From: Cryptomeria japonica
Lineage: Eukaryota; Streptophyta; Pinopsida; Cupressales; Cupressaceae
Reading direction: 5' to 3'
NCBI RefSeq assembly: GCF_030272615.1
Contig: NC_081414.1
Location: 525,138,137 to 525,202,136, forward strand
Length of the DNA stretch: 64,000 nucleotides
Below, one piece after another: positions 11,498 through 24,131 of the stretch. The notes beneath the pieces were generated by a model. It was not told where the DNA came from. It was given only the letters and a program-made list of their open reading frames with translations, and searched no databases. A program made the translations under genes and the position numbers. The first letter of the stretch is position 1. Each line of letters opens with the position of its first letter.

Positions 11498-13347
11498 CTA
11501 AGTCTCTAGTGGTAGTGGTATGACTCCAAGTTGATCTCTGAGATATTCAAAAATCTCCTTAGGTAAAGGTTTAGTGAAAATATCTACAATCTACTCTTTA
11601 GTATTCACATAAACTAGTTTTATCTCCTTTGCTTCAACATTTTCCCTTAGAAAATTCAGTTTGATAGAACGTGTTTGGTTTTAGAATGTAATACTGGATT
11701 CTTAGATATATCAATTGCTGTAGTGTTATCACAATAGACAGTAGTAGGTTCCTTGCATTTTACCTTTATGTCTTTCAACATTTGCTTAAGCCATAGTACC
11801 TGTGTACAGTTAGTTGCTGTTGCAACATATTCTGATTCTGCTGTTGATAAAGATGTACAACTTTATTTCTTACTCAACCAAGAAACTAGTCTATTTCCAA
11901 GAAAGAATGCTCCGCTGGTGGTTCTTTTTCTATCATCCACATCTCCTGCCCAATTTGCAACTATGTATGCACATAATTCAAATTTTTCATCTCTAGGATA
12001 CCATAATCCAAGATTTATAGTGCGTTGTAAGTACCGAAAAATCTTTTTTACTGCTAATTCATGATTTTCTCTAGGATTACTTTGAAATCTTGAAATAATA
12101 CATACTGCATTCATAATATCAGGTCTAGTTTGTGTCAAATACAGTAAACCTCCTATCGTAGATTTGTATCTAGTTGGATTAACAGGTGTAGATTCATCCC
12201 TTTGTGATAATTTGTCATTTGTTGGCATAGGTGTGCTTACCAGTTTAGAGTTCTCCATCCCAAATTTCTTTAGTAACTTTTTTAAGTATTTGGATTGACT
12301 CAAGAATATACCTTTATCAGTCTTTGAAATTTGCAATCCTAAAAACAATTTTATTTCTCCAATCATAGACATTTCAAATTCTTGCTGCATTTTAGTAGAA
12401 AATTCCTTACATAATCCATCTTCTCCTCCAAAGATTATATCATCAACAAATACTTCTATAATCAAGATGTCATCATTAGTTACTTTATAATATAAATTGT
12501 TGTCTGCATTTCCTTTAGTAAAACCAATCTTTAAAAGATACTTATCCAATCTTGCATACCAAGCTCTTGGAGCTTGTTTTAGTCCATACAAAACTTTCAT
12601 TAACCTGCAAACCATATCATTGTCATCTGTCAAAGAAAATCCATCAGGTTGTTCAATGTATACTTCCTCTTCAATATCTCCATTCAAAAATGCACATTTA
12701 ATATCCATTTGATAAACTTTGTAGTTCTTGTGTGCTGCAAAAGCCAAAAATAATCTGACTGCCTCAATTCTAGCTACTGGTGCAAAGGTTTCATTGTAAT
12801 CAACTCCTTCTTTCTGAGAATATCCCTTACATACTAGTCTTTCTTTATTTTTGACAACCTTACCATCTTCATTAAGTTTGTTTCTAAATACCCATTTGGT
12901 TCCAATTACATTTTTATCTTTAGGTCGGGGAACTAATGTCCAAGTGTTGTTTTTCTCAATTTGTTCTAATTCTTCTTCCATAGCTTTAATCCAAAATTTA
13001 TCTTCACATGCCTCATTAATAGATGATGGTTCAATTTGAGAAATAAGACATACCTCTTCATTTGCCAATCTTCCTCTTGTCATAACTCCTTTAAACTTGT
13101 TTCCAATTATCTGATCTTTAGAGTGATTCAATCTTACATACCGGGGTGTCTTTGTTTGTTGTTGTTCTTCAATTACTGTGGAATCCTCAGATGATACCGG
13201 GGTAATTGGATCTTCATTCTGTACCAGTGGATTCAGAGTAGGTTCATTTGTCAAAATTTTTGTTGTCGGTTCAGAGTCTATATACCTTGAAGTTCCTATG
13301 AATTGTTCATCAATCTTTACATTTGTACTTTCAACAATTTTCGGCAA
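11498..13347 (-). pseudogene. pol: C1 reverse transcriptase and RNase H part of pol
   Basis: The open block 13347-11863 (494 codons) begins in the integrase-RT linker. It then shows [51 protein letters not shown] and [11 protein letters not shown], and the catalytic FVDDIIFGG (two Asp, about 12439-12447). RNase H starts around [17 protein letters not shown] at 11863-11865 interrupts it just after SWLSKK, and a single-base frameshift near 11670 follows. The frame recovers with VDIFTKPLPKE and ends at a TAG (11498-11500). RT copies element RNA to DNA and RNase H removes the RNA. The RT catalytic aspartates are intact, but the polyprotein is truncated. Confidence 0.92.
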
Positions 13348-15651
13348 TCTTTTGTTGAAACATCTATATGCCTTGCTCTTAGATGAATAACCAAGAAATA
13401 TTCCTTCATCACTTCTAGGATCAAATTTGCCAATATACTCATCTCTTCTGATATAACATTTACTTCCAAAAATTCTGAAATACTTAAGAGTAGGAGTATT
13501 ACCAAACCATAGTTCATGAGGGGTCTTACCGGTTTCACCTTTGATGGGAACTTTGTTAAATGTATAGACCGTTGTACTGACTGCTTCTCTCCAATATACA
13601 TGTGGTAGGTTTGCTTCTTATAACATACTTCTTGCTGCATCTAAGATAGTTTTGTTTTTCCTTTCAACAAATCCATTCTGCTGTGGTGTCCGAGGTGCTG
13701 ATAGCTATCTTCTGATTCCATTCACTTAACAAAATGTATTAAATTCCTTAGATGTAAATTCACCTCCTTGATCTGTTCTTAAACATTTGATTTTCTTACC
13801 GGTTTCATTTTCTACCATTGCTTTGAACAGTTTGAACTTTCCAAGTGCTTCTGATTTTTCTCTGAGAAAAGTAACCCAACACATTCTAGAATAGTCATCA
13901 ATAATTAGCATGAAATATCTATCACCTTGTAAGCTTTTAGTTCTAGCTAGACCACATAAATCAGTGTGAATCAAATCAAGAGCATTATTTTATTTTTCTG
14001 GAATACTTTTGAAACTAGCTCTAACTTGTTTTCCAAATTGACATTCCTTACATACTGTATTCTGAGGTTTGACAATTTTAGGTAAATCTCTAACAGCCTT
14101 AGTAGTACTGATCTTTACCATGCAATCAAAGTTTACATGACAGAGTCTCTTATGCCATAACCAACTTTCATCTGTATGTGCAATTAAGCATGTCTTTTCA
14201 TTGTTATTTAAATGAAAGATATTACCTCTAGTCTGATTACCGGTTGTAATTTCCAAACTAGTTATGTTCATGATTTTGCATTTTCCATTTTTAAATTGTA
14301 ACTGAAATCCTTTCTCAACTAATTGACCAACACTCAAAAGATTATGCTTTAATCCTTCAACATAGTAAACATTGTCAATTTTATGCTTACTATCAAGAGA
14401 TATTGTACCCTTACCTTTGATTGAACAAGCTTTGTCATCTCCAAATGTCACTAAGCCTCCATTGTATTCTTGAAAGTTCAAGAATTTACCTTTTTCTCCT
14501 ATCATATGATGTGAGCATCCTGAATCAATGATCCATTCATCCTTTACTTCAACTTTAGCTGCTAGGGCTTGTACTACCAGTTGAGCAGTAGGTGTCGGTT
14601 GATCTTTTGTTATAGCAACAAAAACCCATCCATTGTCTATTGGATCCTCATCAGAATCATCAGTCACACCTTCATCAACAATATAACAAGATTTGTCTTT
14701 ATTCTTCTTAAATCTGTATCTTTGATATTCAGGGTTAGGCTTGTATGTTCTTCTAGCTTCTTCTCTTAGTCTAGCATGTCTATCGGGGCATCTTGAAGCC
14801 ATATGACCAATCTTATTGCAGTTAAAACATTTAAAGGGTGCTTTACCTTCATACTTACTTCCAACTGGACCTTTAGGCATTTTCCTTGCAAATAGTGCTT
14901 CAAGTTCTTCGAGTTCTTCATTTTCTTTCCTACTTTCTTCAAGTTCTCTTGCATAAAAGGCTTTCCAATCAGATTTTTCAAATCATGGAGCAGATGATGT
15001 TGATGCTTTAAAGGCCAAATCAGTCTTTATAGTAGCAACAGGACCAAATTCTTCAATTTCAAAAGCTGAAAGTTTCCCAATCAATGTATCCCTAGTAACT
15101 GATGTATTAGGCATTGTTCTTAACTCATTTATAGTAGTGATTTTCATTTTATATGCCGGTGGCAATCCTCTTAAAACTTTTGAAACAATTTCATCTTCAC
15201 TTAAGGTTCCTCCACAACATTTAATACCCAAAACAATTTCATTTACTCTTTCCATAAAAGCATAAATCCTTTCATCTTCTTCCATTTTTAGATGTTCATA
15301 CCTGACTCGGAAGCTTTCAAGTTTTGCAATTTTGACTGTGGAATCTCCTTCATTCAATGTTTCCAAATGATCCCAAATAGCTTTAGTAGTAGACCTATCT
15401 GATAGTCCCATAATTTGTTGATCTGATAATATGCTCAAAAGTGCTTCTCTTGCTTTGCAATCATTTTCCTCATCTTTAGTCAAGTTAGCTGGACTAGGCT
15501 GACCTTGTACAACAACATTATAACCATTCTTTGTAACATCCCAGATGTCTTTTCCAATGCAATTTAGATGTGTCTCCATTCTGATCTTCCATATCCCATA
15601 GTTGGTTCCATCAAGTTTAGGACTATCCTTCCTAAAATAATTAGTAGACAT
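13348..15651 (-). pseudogene. gag-pol: C1 gag, protease and integrase part of gag-pol
   Basis: The start is taken at ATG 15651 (MSTNYFRKD), about 45 bases downstream of the primer site. Gag carries LDGTNYGIWKIRMETHLNC and ends in a complete zinc knuckle (C-X2-C-X4-H-X4-C, about 14829-14788). The protease motif WIIDSGCSHHM is intact (Asp codon 14526-14524). The integrase zinc-binding part is WLWHKRLCH...CKEC. The core has Asp at about 13962, Asp at about 13773 and the Glu of VERKN near 13665, so the catalytic triad is kept. Gag and pol share one frame. Stops at 14983-14985 (TGA), 13990-13992 (TAA), 13726-13728 and a few more between 13725 and 13600 break it. Confidence 0.92.
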
Positions 15652-15693
15652 CAAATCTCCTCAAGTTGTTAAACTTCTGCAAAAGAAGACTAG

Positions 15694-15705
15694 GCTCTGA
15701 TACCA
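15694..15705 (-). promoter_or_regulatory. C1 primer binding site
   Basis: The minus strand reads TGGTATCAGAGC, the standard plant copia site complementary to the 3' end of initiator methionine tRNA. It sits two bases from the 5' LTR. Confidence 0.92.
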
Positions 15706-15707
15706 AT

Positions 15708-16772
15708 TGTTAGGTCTTGGAGACAACTGAGAGTGGGGGGGGGGGTGAATCAGTTGCCAAATAAATTTAAACCAAAAACAACTTAAACAAATGACTGCTT
15801 AATACTGGTAAACCAGTTCAATATGCTGATAGACATTTTTAACAGTTAATTGCTATACCGGTAAGGATTAGTGCATGAAACATAAACACAAAGTCATCCA
15901 CAACACATAACACCAATATTTGTACGTGGAAACCCTGTAAGGGGAAAAACCACAGTGGGAAACCTTACCCACAATCAGATGATACTACTACAGATAGTAA
16001 GTGTACATAAATGGGGTCTGCACATGCAGAAAGGCCAACTACCTAGAGCTCACCGCTCAATCACAAAATGGGAGTCACACTGACTACAGTTGGATGGTTA
16101 AATCCAATAAGAATGTACTGCACAAAATAGCATCTTTATATGTTGGATTCAATACCAATGTAATGCTGATATGCTTTCACAAAAACCTAGCTTCACCTTC
16201 AAATGATGTCTGCATGTATAGCTTTTCTTAATCTTGCATATACCTTCACACAATCCTTTTTCACATTCCACACTTGATCTTATAAATAAGATCTTACATT
16301 TATACCATAACCTAAGACCAATTTTAGTAGGTCAACTCTACAAGATATTACAATAAAAACATTTTACAAACAATATTATATCCGATGCAATAACCGATTG
16401 AACATGTCAGCTTAATGCATTTACAACAATAATTAATCATCTCCATAGCGTGCCATGTTGATCTGGAAAAGATAAACCTGCCGGTGTAACCCTAGACCTA
16501 TTTGCCAGTTACAACAAATATGCAACTATGAATATACCAATGAACAAAACTCCAAGACAAGATGTCCAAATGATGTCTTTGATATTACCAAGTATTTTCC
16601 ATATCATTCCAAGTGTCGGTGATCATTATATCTTGCCGGTGTACCAGATACCGATGACTGTGCATGAGTCACTTGCTTTCCGGTGAATGTTGCTGATTAT
16701 CCAAAGTGCCAAAGTTGATAAGAGTTTACTAGGTGTTGACATCAATGACAAAACCATACCAAAATACCAACA
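15708..16772 (-). repeat. C1 right LTR (5' LTR of the element)
   Basis: It is the partner of 10042-11109 with the same TGTTAGG start and CAACA end, and it borders the primer site. The two copies differ in the length of the G-run and in scattered transitions. Confidence 0.93.
16297..16304 (-). promoter_or_regulatory. Candidate TATA box in the C1 5' LTR
   Basis: The minus strand reads TATAAATG in the middle of the LTR. The C3 LTR has a TATAAATA match at the corresponding place. Motif evidence only. Confidence 0.4.
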
Positions 16773-17934
16773 CTTTCTTCTTACCTCCCAAACACCTGCA
16801 AGATGGCGAGGAGAACATAATAATTCACCCCGCAATCCCGCACAACATTGCTCATCTATCTTTTATCCCTGAGGGAAACTATCTATAAGACATTCAACCC
16901 TTTCCCACTATCCCGTAATGCATGCATCTCCTGCCCTTTTCTCTATTGCTTTCACACTTTTACCCTTGTAGGATGACATGGATTTATAAATCAATGGTCA
17001 CCTGTCACCCCACAATACCCTTTCCAAGTGCTTAATTCATCTGCAAGATAGCAGGGATAATAAAAATTCTTATCCTGCTATCCAGCACAGAATGCAACCA
17101 ACATGCCACCACCTCTTCTGTCGCTTTCAAGAATTCTACCCTTGTGGGATGGCTGGGTTATTACTGTATTCCTTCTATACCCCTCCTTGTCATCCTGCAA
17201 TTCACTTTCCCTATTCATTTGGCCCTTGCGGGGAAAGCATTGTCTTTGCTCTTATTGTTCCTGCTATCCCAAAATGCACTTTCCTTTGTTAATATCACTT
17301 TGCATGGTATCGGGGCTTTACTTTCTTCAGTTCCCACTATCCTGCACTACATAGCTGGTTTCATTGGACACTCTATGGGGTTAAATGATATCCTTTGTTA
17401 CACAAGTTCTCGCTATCTTGCAGTCTCTAAAAAATGACAACAAATGACTTGTGGGGTAACAACCCAGGGCTTCTAGACACACATCCTGCTATCTTACACC
17501 GACCGGGGACACAGGGGAAAATCTTAGGTGAAAAAATTTAGCATGTGGGCCTTACAATGGGTAAAGTGGTCGTGAGATGGGGCCTCCCTAGGGGATTTTA
17601 TGATTTAGACTTAATCATTAGGGAAATACATATAATATTTTAGGCGATAAATACCTTAGGTTACCAGCCCGATATAAAATCCTAACACGTGGGGCCGATA
17701 AAGAAATGATGAAGAACCCTCCTGACCGTGACTTAAGGCAAGGACACCAACAAACGCAGGTCAATTGCAACACATAACATGGCTCAGGAGAACAAAGGGA
17801 AAACCTAGCAACAACAAAACCGCTTTATAGGAGGGGCACATTTAAAAGCCAAATTTTAGCACTTCCAACAAAAGGAACACACTATGGTCTACAATCCTAC
17901 ATGTTGAACCTCTGTAACATTGAATTCAGATACT
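16773..17934. other. Spacer right of C1 with clustered short motif
   Basis: This continues the spacer interrupted by C1. Many imperfect copies of CTATCCTGCA or its complement lie here in both orientations (for example near 16903, 17042, 17072, 17262, 17333, 17409 and 17487). Open frames between 17092 and 17437 show no recognisable protein motif and lie in this repeated sequence. From about 17500 to 17930 nothing is recognised. Confidence 0.5.
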
Positions 17935-20765
17935 TACTCTAGCCTAGCCATAGATTTCTATCCACTCTATCTCTTCTAATTTCCATCCCAAGAATGTGTT
18001 TCATTGCACCAAAATCTTTTATTTCAAATTTAGCAGCAAATTGAGACTTTAGTTCTGAAATCATACCTTTGCCTTTGCCAATGAATACCATATCATCAAC
18101 ATACAATTTAATGTACAAGAAATGATCACCATCATATTTATAATAAGTACAATGATCTGATTTAGGACATTCAAATCCCAAACTAAACACATATGTATCA
18201 AATTTCTGGTACCACATCCTAGAACTTTATTTGAGGCCATACAAGATTTCTTTAATTTATAGACCAAATTACTTTTACCTTTCACCATATAGTGCTCTGG
18301 ATGTGTCATATAAACATCCTCCTCAAATCACCATGAAGGAAAGCAGTTTTCACATCCATTTGCTCAACCTCTAAATCATGAGCAACATCAATAGAAAGAA
18401 AAAATGTAATGGATGTCACTTTGGAAATAAGAGAAAATATCTCACCATAATCAACACCCTCAACCTCACAGTAGCCTTGTGCAACCAACCTTTCTTTATA
18501 CTTCTCAATGCTTCCATCTAAGCCAATATTTTTCTTGAACACCCATTTGCAACAAACAAGCTTCCATCCTTCAGGCAATGGTACAAGATCCCATGTATCA
18601 TTATTTTTCAAAGTTTTCATTTCTTCTTCCATATAAATCTTCCAGGATTCTACATCATTCATACCTAATGCCTCTTCTACAGATTTTGGTTCATCCACAT
18701 TAGTATTCAAAGAAAAAAAGCATCTCCAATCATTATGTGAATACCTTTCAGGTGGTTGACTATGTCTTGTAGACCTTCGAACAAGCTAACTTGGAGGTTC
18801 TTCCTCCTCTTTTGAAGATTCAGAGCTAGACGATCTCTCCTCAACTTCTTGCCTATCTAGAGGTCTCGATTCAACTCTTTCAGGTGTAGAAGGGAATTGA
18901 ATCACATCTTTCTTTTTAGTCTGTTCTGGCTGCAATGTAACAAAAGGAGACTTAATTTCTCTCAAAATAACACTTCTGCTATGAATTGAATTTTGTGCAA
19001 TAGGGTCCGAAAGCTTGTATCCTTTCACACCATAACTATACCCGATGAGGATACATTTCACAGCCTTGTCCTCCAACTTTGTCCACTTCTCCTTTGGCAC
19101 ATGTGCATATGCTTCACAACCAAAATCTCTAAGATGTCTCAATGAAGGCTTGTGACCCAACCATGATTCCATAGGCATTTTATGAACAAGATTTGATGTA
19201 GGAGACCTGTTAATCAAGTAGCAAGAAGTGACAACAACTTCAGCCCAAAATTTTTATTCTAGACCAACACCACTAAGCATACTCCTTGCCTTTCCATCAG
19301 TGTCCTATTCATTCTTTCTGCAACTCCATTCTATTGTGGAGAATAAGGAGTTGTCTTCTGTCTGTTAATGCCATAATCTTTACATAATCTATCAAAATCA
19401 TTAGAGGAAAATTCACTACCATTATCAGTCCTCAAACATTTGATTTTCTTTCTAGTCTACAACTCAATCATTGCTTTAAATTCTTTAAATCGTCTGAAAA
19501 CTTTAGATTTACTATTTAGAAAATATACCCATGTCCTTCTACTAAAATCATCAATAAATGAAACATAATATGTGGATTTTCCAATCTAAGGAATATCTAC
19601 AGGACCAAACACATGAGAATGAATAAGATCCAAAACACCACAAGTTTTATGTGAACCCAAGTAAAACTAAATGTGGTTTTATTTTCTACAAATGCAATGC
19701 TCACAAAAATCAAAGTCAAGATTACAATCATTCAAACCTTCAACAAGGTTAAATTTTATTTTTCAAGGTCCCTAGACCCTTTTTTCCAATGTGGCCAAGC
19801 TTCTCATGCCATAACATAGTCTTCTTTGTAGGTAACTTTGCTTCAGAAGAAAGAGAACCTTTAGGTACCTAAAATCCATTTCCATCTACTGAAGGTGAAA
19901 CCCTTGAATCTTCTGATGAAGTATCCACAAATTTTATTTTTATAGAAGTGTTATTATACTCAACAATGTATGCATCTAGCTTATACAAAGTGTCGAATCT
20001 AACACTTCTAGAAATTACCATAGTACCCTTAATCATCTTACATCCTACTTCAGAAAAGACTACCTACACACCCACATCTATCAATTTGCTCACAGATAAT
20101 AGATTTTGTTTTAATCTAGGGATATGCAACACACCATTAATTCTTTTTATTCTACCATCAGAAAACCTGATTCTAACTTTACCTTGACCAACAATGTCTA
20201 AATGTGAATCATCACCCAAGTACACCTTACCTCCATTAAATTATTCATATTCAGAAAACCAATCTCTATTGGAAGTCATATGAAAAGATGCATCTGAGTC
20301 AATTAACCAAGCATCATTACCTGCATGAGTTGCCAAAGCTACAATAAATGCATCACCATCTTCCTTCTCGGACTCAGATTCAGAATCAAACTTTTTCTTC
20401 TTCTTTTCTTCTTTGCAGTCCTTACAGATGTGACCTGGTTTAGTACAATTCCAGCAAATGACTTTGGACTTTCTAGGAGATTTCTATCTCCCTCTAGATT
20501 TGGACTTATCACGCTTCTCATTCTTCTTTCCTTTCTCCTTAGGTCTTCCACAAACAGTTAGGACTTCTTTTGAACTGATGGATACCTTCCTCTACATCTT
20601 TTCATTAAGTAGGGCACCCACCACATCTTCAGATTTCAAAACAATAGAAGTACTACTGATAGCCATAACAAGAGAATCCCATGAATCAGACAAAGAACAA
20701 AGCAAGATCTGGCATTTCTCCACTTCGTCCATTTTAACACCAACAGATACCAACTGAGCCACCTA
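17935..20765 (-). pseudogene. gag-pol: Truncated copia gag-pol fragment (Cf2)
   Basis: Reading leftwards from 20765: the end of gag with zinc knuckle C-X2-C-X4-H-X4-C (CWNCTKPGHICKDC, about 20458-20417); protease LIDSDASFHM (about 20305-20275), where the usual Gly of the D-S-G triplet is Asp; integrase with [30 protein letters not shown] and NGVAERMNR; the open block 19217-18786 with FGCEAYAHVP and GYSYGVKGYKL; the RT start 18710-18306 with NNDTWDLVPLPEG; and RT palm 18217-17939 with LYVDDM. The first integrase Asp is replaced by His (HSHVFGP, codon 19614-19612). Frameshifts near 18310 and 18250 and many stops add to the damage. Both ends are missing: no LTR, no gag start, no RNase H. The wording of its motifs sets it apart from the C1/C3 family. 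Confidence 0.9.
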
Positions 20766-22532
20766 TTTTCATGCTTAAAATCATAAAATTAAATCTGATT
20801 ACGGGGTAAGACAATCATAAATCTTTAACTAATTGGTGCAGGGCACCCTCTTGGTTCCATTTGTTGTTTTAGTGCTAGATAGGTCTTAGATCCCAGGTTG
20901 GTGTGTAGGATCAATTTGGATCCTCTTGATGTAATAAGGAACCCATTTGTAAGGCCAATTAGCTCTAAGGTCATTTATAAACCTAGAGACCAAATTAGGC
21001 CGTGGGGTTCATGAAGTGTAGGAAGCATGTTGATAGGTTGATTTGAGTATTTTTAGGCCTAGGATAGGTCTACAAAGTCCATTAGGGACTTTGGCACATC
21101 AAAAGTTTCAAATATGCAAAGTTGTAAAAAGTTGCTAAGCAACATTTCCACCAGTTGTGGAAAAGAGGTTCCAATGGCCATAAACATTGGAAAACTATTA
21201 TAGCCATTGGGGGAAGGCCTATTTAGGCCTATGAGATCATCCATGTTGGTGTTGGATGATGTGTGTGAAGATTTGGTGGATTGAACAATAATAAAACTCA
21301 TATTTTACCCAATTCTTGTTGTTTTCTGTATAGTACAATCTGACAAAGGATTTGATTGAATGAAACTTTGAAGTGGTTGTATTGTGGTGTGAATTCAAGC
21401 TCTAATGAAAGTGGTTTGACTCCATTTAGCATTTTTTGGAGCGAGTAGTGGTCAGTTTACTGAAAACTATCATACAAACCCCAGTTCATAGGGTTTCACC
21501 CAAGATGTGTTCCTAACTTGCAAATTCCATGTTGCAATTCCATGAAATTTTGGAAAATTCAAGTTAGGGGAGTGTAAATTGAGATTCCAAAAGGGTGGAA
21601 TTAGGGAGTAAGGGTTGGTGCGGTCACCACCAAGCCCTAGGCTAAATAAGATAATGTGTTTAGTCTAGACTAAAAGGAGGAAAGAGAAAATAGTCACCAA
21701 GGGAGTATACAGAGACTATTTTGATGGTTGATTTATCCCATTATAGGACATGGGAATAGGTCAGACTGTTGAGTCTAGTTCTGCAAACCCATCTTCAAGT
21801 AGTCACTTTGGAAATCAAGCCTAATTAGGCTTGTGTCCACAGTAGGTACTGAAGGGTGCTGGAGCAGAGTCAAACCTCAATCTCTTGGGGTTTGATGTAA
21901 GCCCAAAAAGGGTACTCAAATCTTCAAACTTTTCTAAAGGTGTTTAGGAAGAATTTTGAACAAAGTTAGAAATACCGGTCTGGCAGGTTTATTAAAACTA
22001 GGCCTAAATAGAGGTTTCTTGACCCGGGTACACAAAGGAGAGTTCCAAACTTGATTGGAAGGTTAGGGTGAGTTGTCCTAGGTGTGAAAAACTCCAAACC
22101 CTTCTTAGGAAGTGTAATTGGTGATTGGTTGTCATTAGTGTGTGTAGAACCCTAGTTGTGGGGTTGTATTAGGCCCTGTATTAGGCATATATGGGTGATT
22201 TTGGTTCTTCTAGCCTTCTAGTTGCACACTCTGCATCAATAATCAAACATAATGCAAAATAATATCAAATATGAAAGAAATGAAATCTTTAAACTAAGTG
22301 AAACTCCCTAATTCTAATTTGTGCTTCCATTGTTCTTCTCCGAAATTGCATAGGTGGCTCTCGGGTATTGCACTGAAATTCCTACATAGATTGGCAGTTG
22401 CTTTGAAGAGTGTGATCTAGATTGAATTGAGAAAATGATGCTATTTATATAGATTTTCAACATGAATGGGGAAGGATTTTTAACTCAAGTCCTGATTGGG
22501 AGTGAATTGATTTAGATTGATCAGTTAACAGA

Positions 22533-22598
22533 GTTGATTGATTTGTTAACTCATATTGATTGACTTGTTAACTCATTTGATTGAGTAGTCAACTAGAT
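22533..22598. repeat. Three tandem 22-bp units
   Basis: Units start at 22533, 22555 and 22577. The first two share TTGATTGA(T/C)TTGTTAACTC; the third is more diverged. Weaker copies seem to follow to about 22640. Confidence 0.6.
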
Positions 22599-22969
22599 AG
22601 ATTGGATAGTGGACTTAATATATTAGCCAACTAACTGATTTGACTAGGGAGATGAGTGAATGAATTGGAGAGATAAGTCCATATTGATTGATCAGTCAGG
22701 AAAGGTGATTTGGAGTGAAAAGGGGTGATTGAAGAGTTAACTAAGTTAACTAATTAGTCAACTGATTTGATCAATCGGTTATGATTTCAACATGTGTCGT
22801 AGGATTTTGAAATTGAAATTGATTTTCATTTTCAATTTGGATTTGAATTTGGATTTTTGAATGCTGAAATGCACATGAGATTTAACTGAAATTTATTGAG
22901 ATTCAGATCCGGTGAAATGTGAATTTGATGACTTGGAGTTAGATGAAATTAATTCAAATTCAAATTTGG

Positions 22970-23230
22970 GGAATTGAAAGAATAAGTTAATTAAACATTA
23001 GAAATAGAATTAGTTAAATAATAAAGATTATTTAATTAAGGAAATTAATCATAATTAATTAAATAAATAATATTTAATTAATATTTGAGAAAGAGGTTAA
23101 ATGGTTAATTAATTAAAGAATAGAAATTGGATAATTAATAGCGTTGAATGTGCTGATTGAGTTAGTTTAGAAGAATAATTAGCTTAATTAAATAATTAGA
23201 GAATTACTTAATTAAATAGGATGAATAATT
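22970..23230. repeat. TTAATTAA-rich low-complexity block
   Basis: There are repeated TTAATTAA, AATTAATT and TTAATTAAATAA strings with almost no G or C. It is probably a simple-sequence expansion. Confidence 0.6.
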
Positions 23231-23542
23231 ATTGCATGATAAAAAAGACATTTTTTTCAGTGTCTATATTTGCCCCTCTTTGACACAATGTCGAGACGAC
23301 GTTGTTTCAAAGAAAATGAGAAATTTATGCCCCAATATGCCCCAGTGACGCTTATAGTGTAAATATGCCTCCTCAAAAAAAGTGGTCGATTATTTTTGAA
23401 ACTGAGACCATCTTTTTGATATCGTGGTAGTGAGCAACTATGTGAAGTTTTGTGCGATTTCAAATTCATTTGGTTGTGCTACAAGTGCGTTGAAGTTCAG
23501 GGGGGCCATGATCGTTGGAATGGAACAAACCCTAATTTTGGG

Positions 23543-23552
23543 CTATAAATAG
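23543..23552 (+). promoter_or_regulatory. Candidate TATA box upstream of the PMD sequence
   Basis: CTATAAATAG is a near-perfect plant TATA box about 590 bp upstream of the first recognisable PMD codons at 24132. A GTAAGT donor-like site at 23720 and a TTGTAG acceptor-like site ending at 24131 could frame a leader intron. Promoter activity is inferred. Confidence 0.4.
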
Positions 23553-23804
23553 TGATTAGGCCCTTTAATTAGCTCATTTGCATACATTTGATTTTGTGGA
23601 GCTCTTCTTGATTTCAGTGTCTCCTTTGACTTTGGAGCATGATGGTGGGCCACAAAGCGAGATTGCACTTGTCCGATCGAGTGCGTTCATATTAGAGACC
23701 GCTCGACACTGGAGGACCAGTAAGTTTTTTGAAAACTTTGCTCATTTATGCTTGTTTTTCCAATTTTATTCATGTTTTTGTCAGAGCAAAAAAATTTATT
23801 CAAT

Positions 23805-24045
23805 GTGCAATTGATTGCCATTCTGTTTGCAATTGATTATATTTATGCACAATTGACTTTAGTAATTCGCACTTGTTAATTTGGCTCGTAATTGTGTTTT
23901 GTAATGCACATTTGCTTTTAGTAATTCTCACTTGCTCTTAGTGATGCATAATTGATGTTAATGGTGTGCAATTGATTTTATTGGTGAGCATTTGTGTTAA
24001 ATAGTTCACATTTGACTATATTCATTGTATCTGATTTGCAATCAA
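23805..24045. repeat. Degenerate minisatellite of about 20 bp
   Basis: About a dozen variants of GCAATTGATTTTAGTAATT lie head to tail. Unit starts at about 23807, 23829, 23847, 23869, 23888, 23906, 23928, 23946, 23968, 23988 and 24006 give spacings of about 18-22 bp. It lies in the putative leader intron just upstream of the PMD coding start. Confidence 0.6.
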
Positions 24046-24131
24046 TATTTTTGTATTTTCTTCCAAAATTTATGAGTTTATTTTGTCATATAAATATAGT
24101 ATCTAATATTGTCATGTGTTTAATCTTGTAG

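Larger units (their letters stand above)
10042..16772 (-). mobile_element. Complete Ty1/copia LTR retrotransposon C1
   Basis: This 6.7-kb element is flanked by the 5-bp target duplication CTTTC (10037-10041 and 16773-16777). Its LTRs run 10042-11109 and 15708-16772, both starting TGTTAGG and ending CAACA on the plus strand. Between them, read leftwards, are the primer site, gag, protease, integrase, reverse transcriptase, RNase H and purine tract, which is copia order. The LTRs are very similar by eye, with scattered differences that are mostly C/T or G/A. Gag-pol is broken, so the copy is structurally complete but dead. Confidence 0.95.
20766..23250. other. Unassigned AT-rich spacer
   Basis: No coding similarity was seen. 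The region holds a 22-bp triple repeat (22533-22598) and a TTAATTAA-rich low-complexity block (about 22970-23230). It may be part of an untranslated or terminal region of the element that carries the PMD coding sequence downstream, but no terminal repeat pair was found. Confidence 0.4.

Noticed and set aside
11753-13390. Plus-strand open frames opposite C1 pol
   Set aside because: They mirror the strongly supported RT/RNase H frame on the minus strand.
17092-17437. Overlapping plus-strand open frames of 66-97 codons
   Set aside because: They lie in the motif-repeat spacer, overlap in all three frames and show no protein motif. Best explained as chance frames.
20766-22500. A full LTR for the PMD-bearing sequence
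   Set aside because: No second copy and no TG...CA pair next to a primer site or purine tract could be found in the window.
23578-23719. Upstream coding exon of the PMD gene ending at a GTAAGT donor
   Set aside because: Joining it to the acceptor at 24131 gives a stop in one phase, and the PMD phase has a TAG within the exon. Kept only as a possible leader exon.
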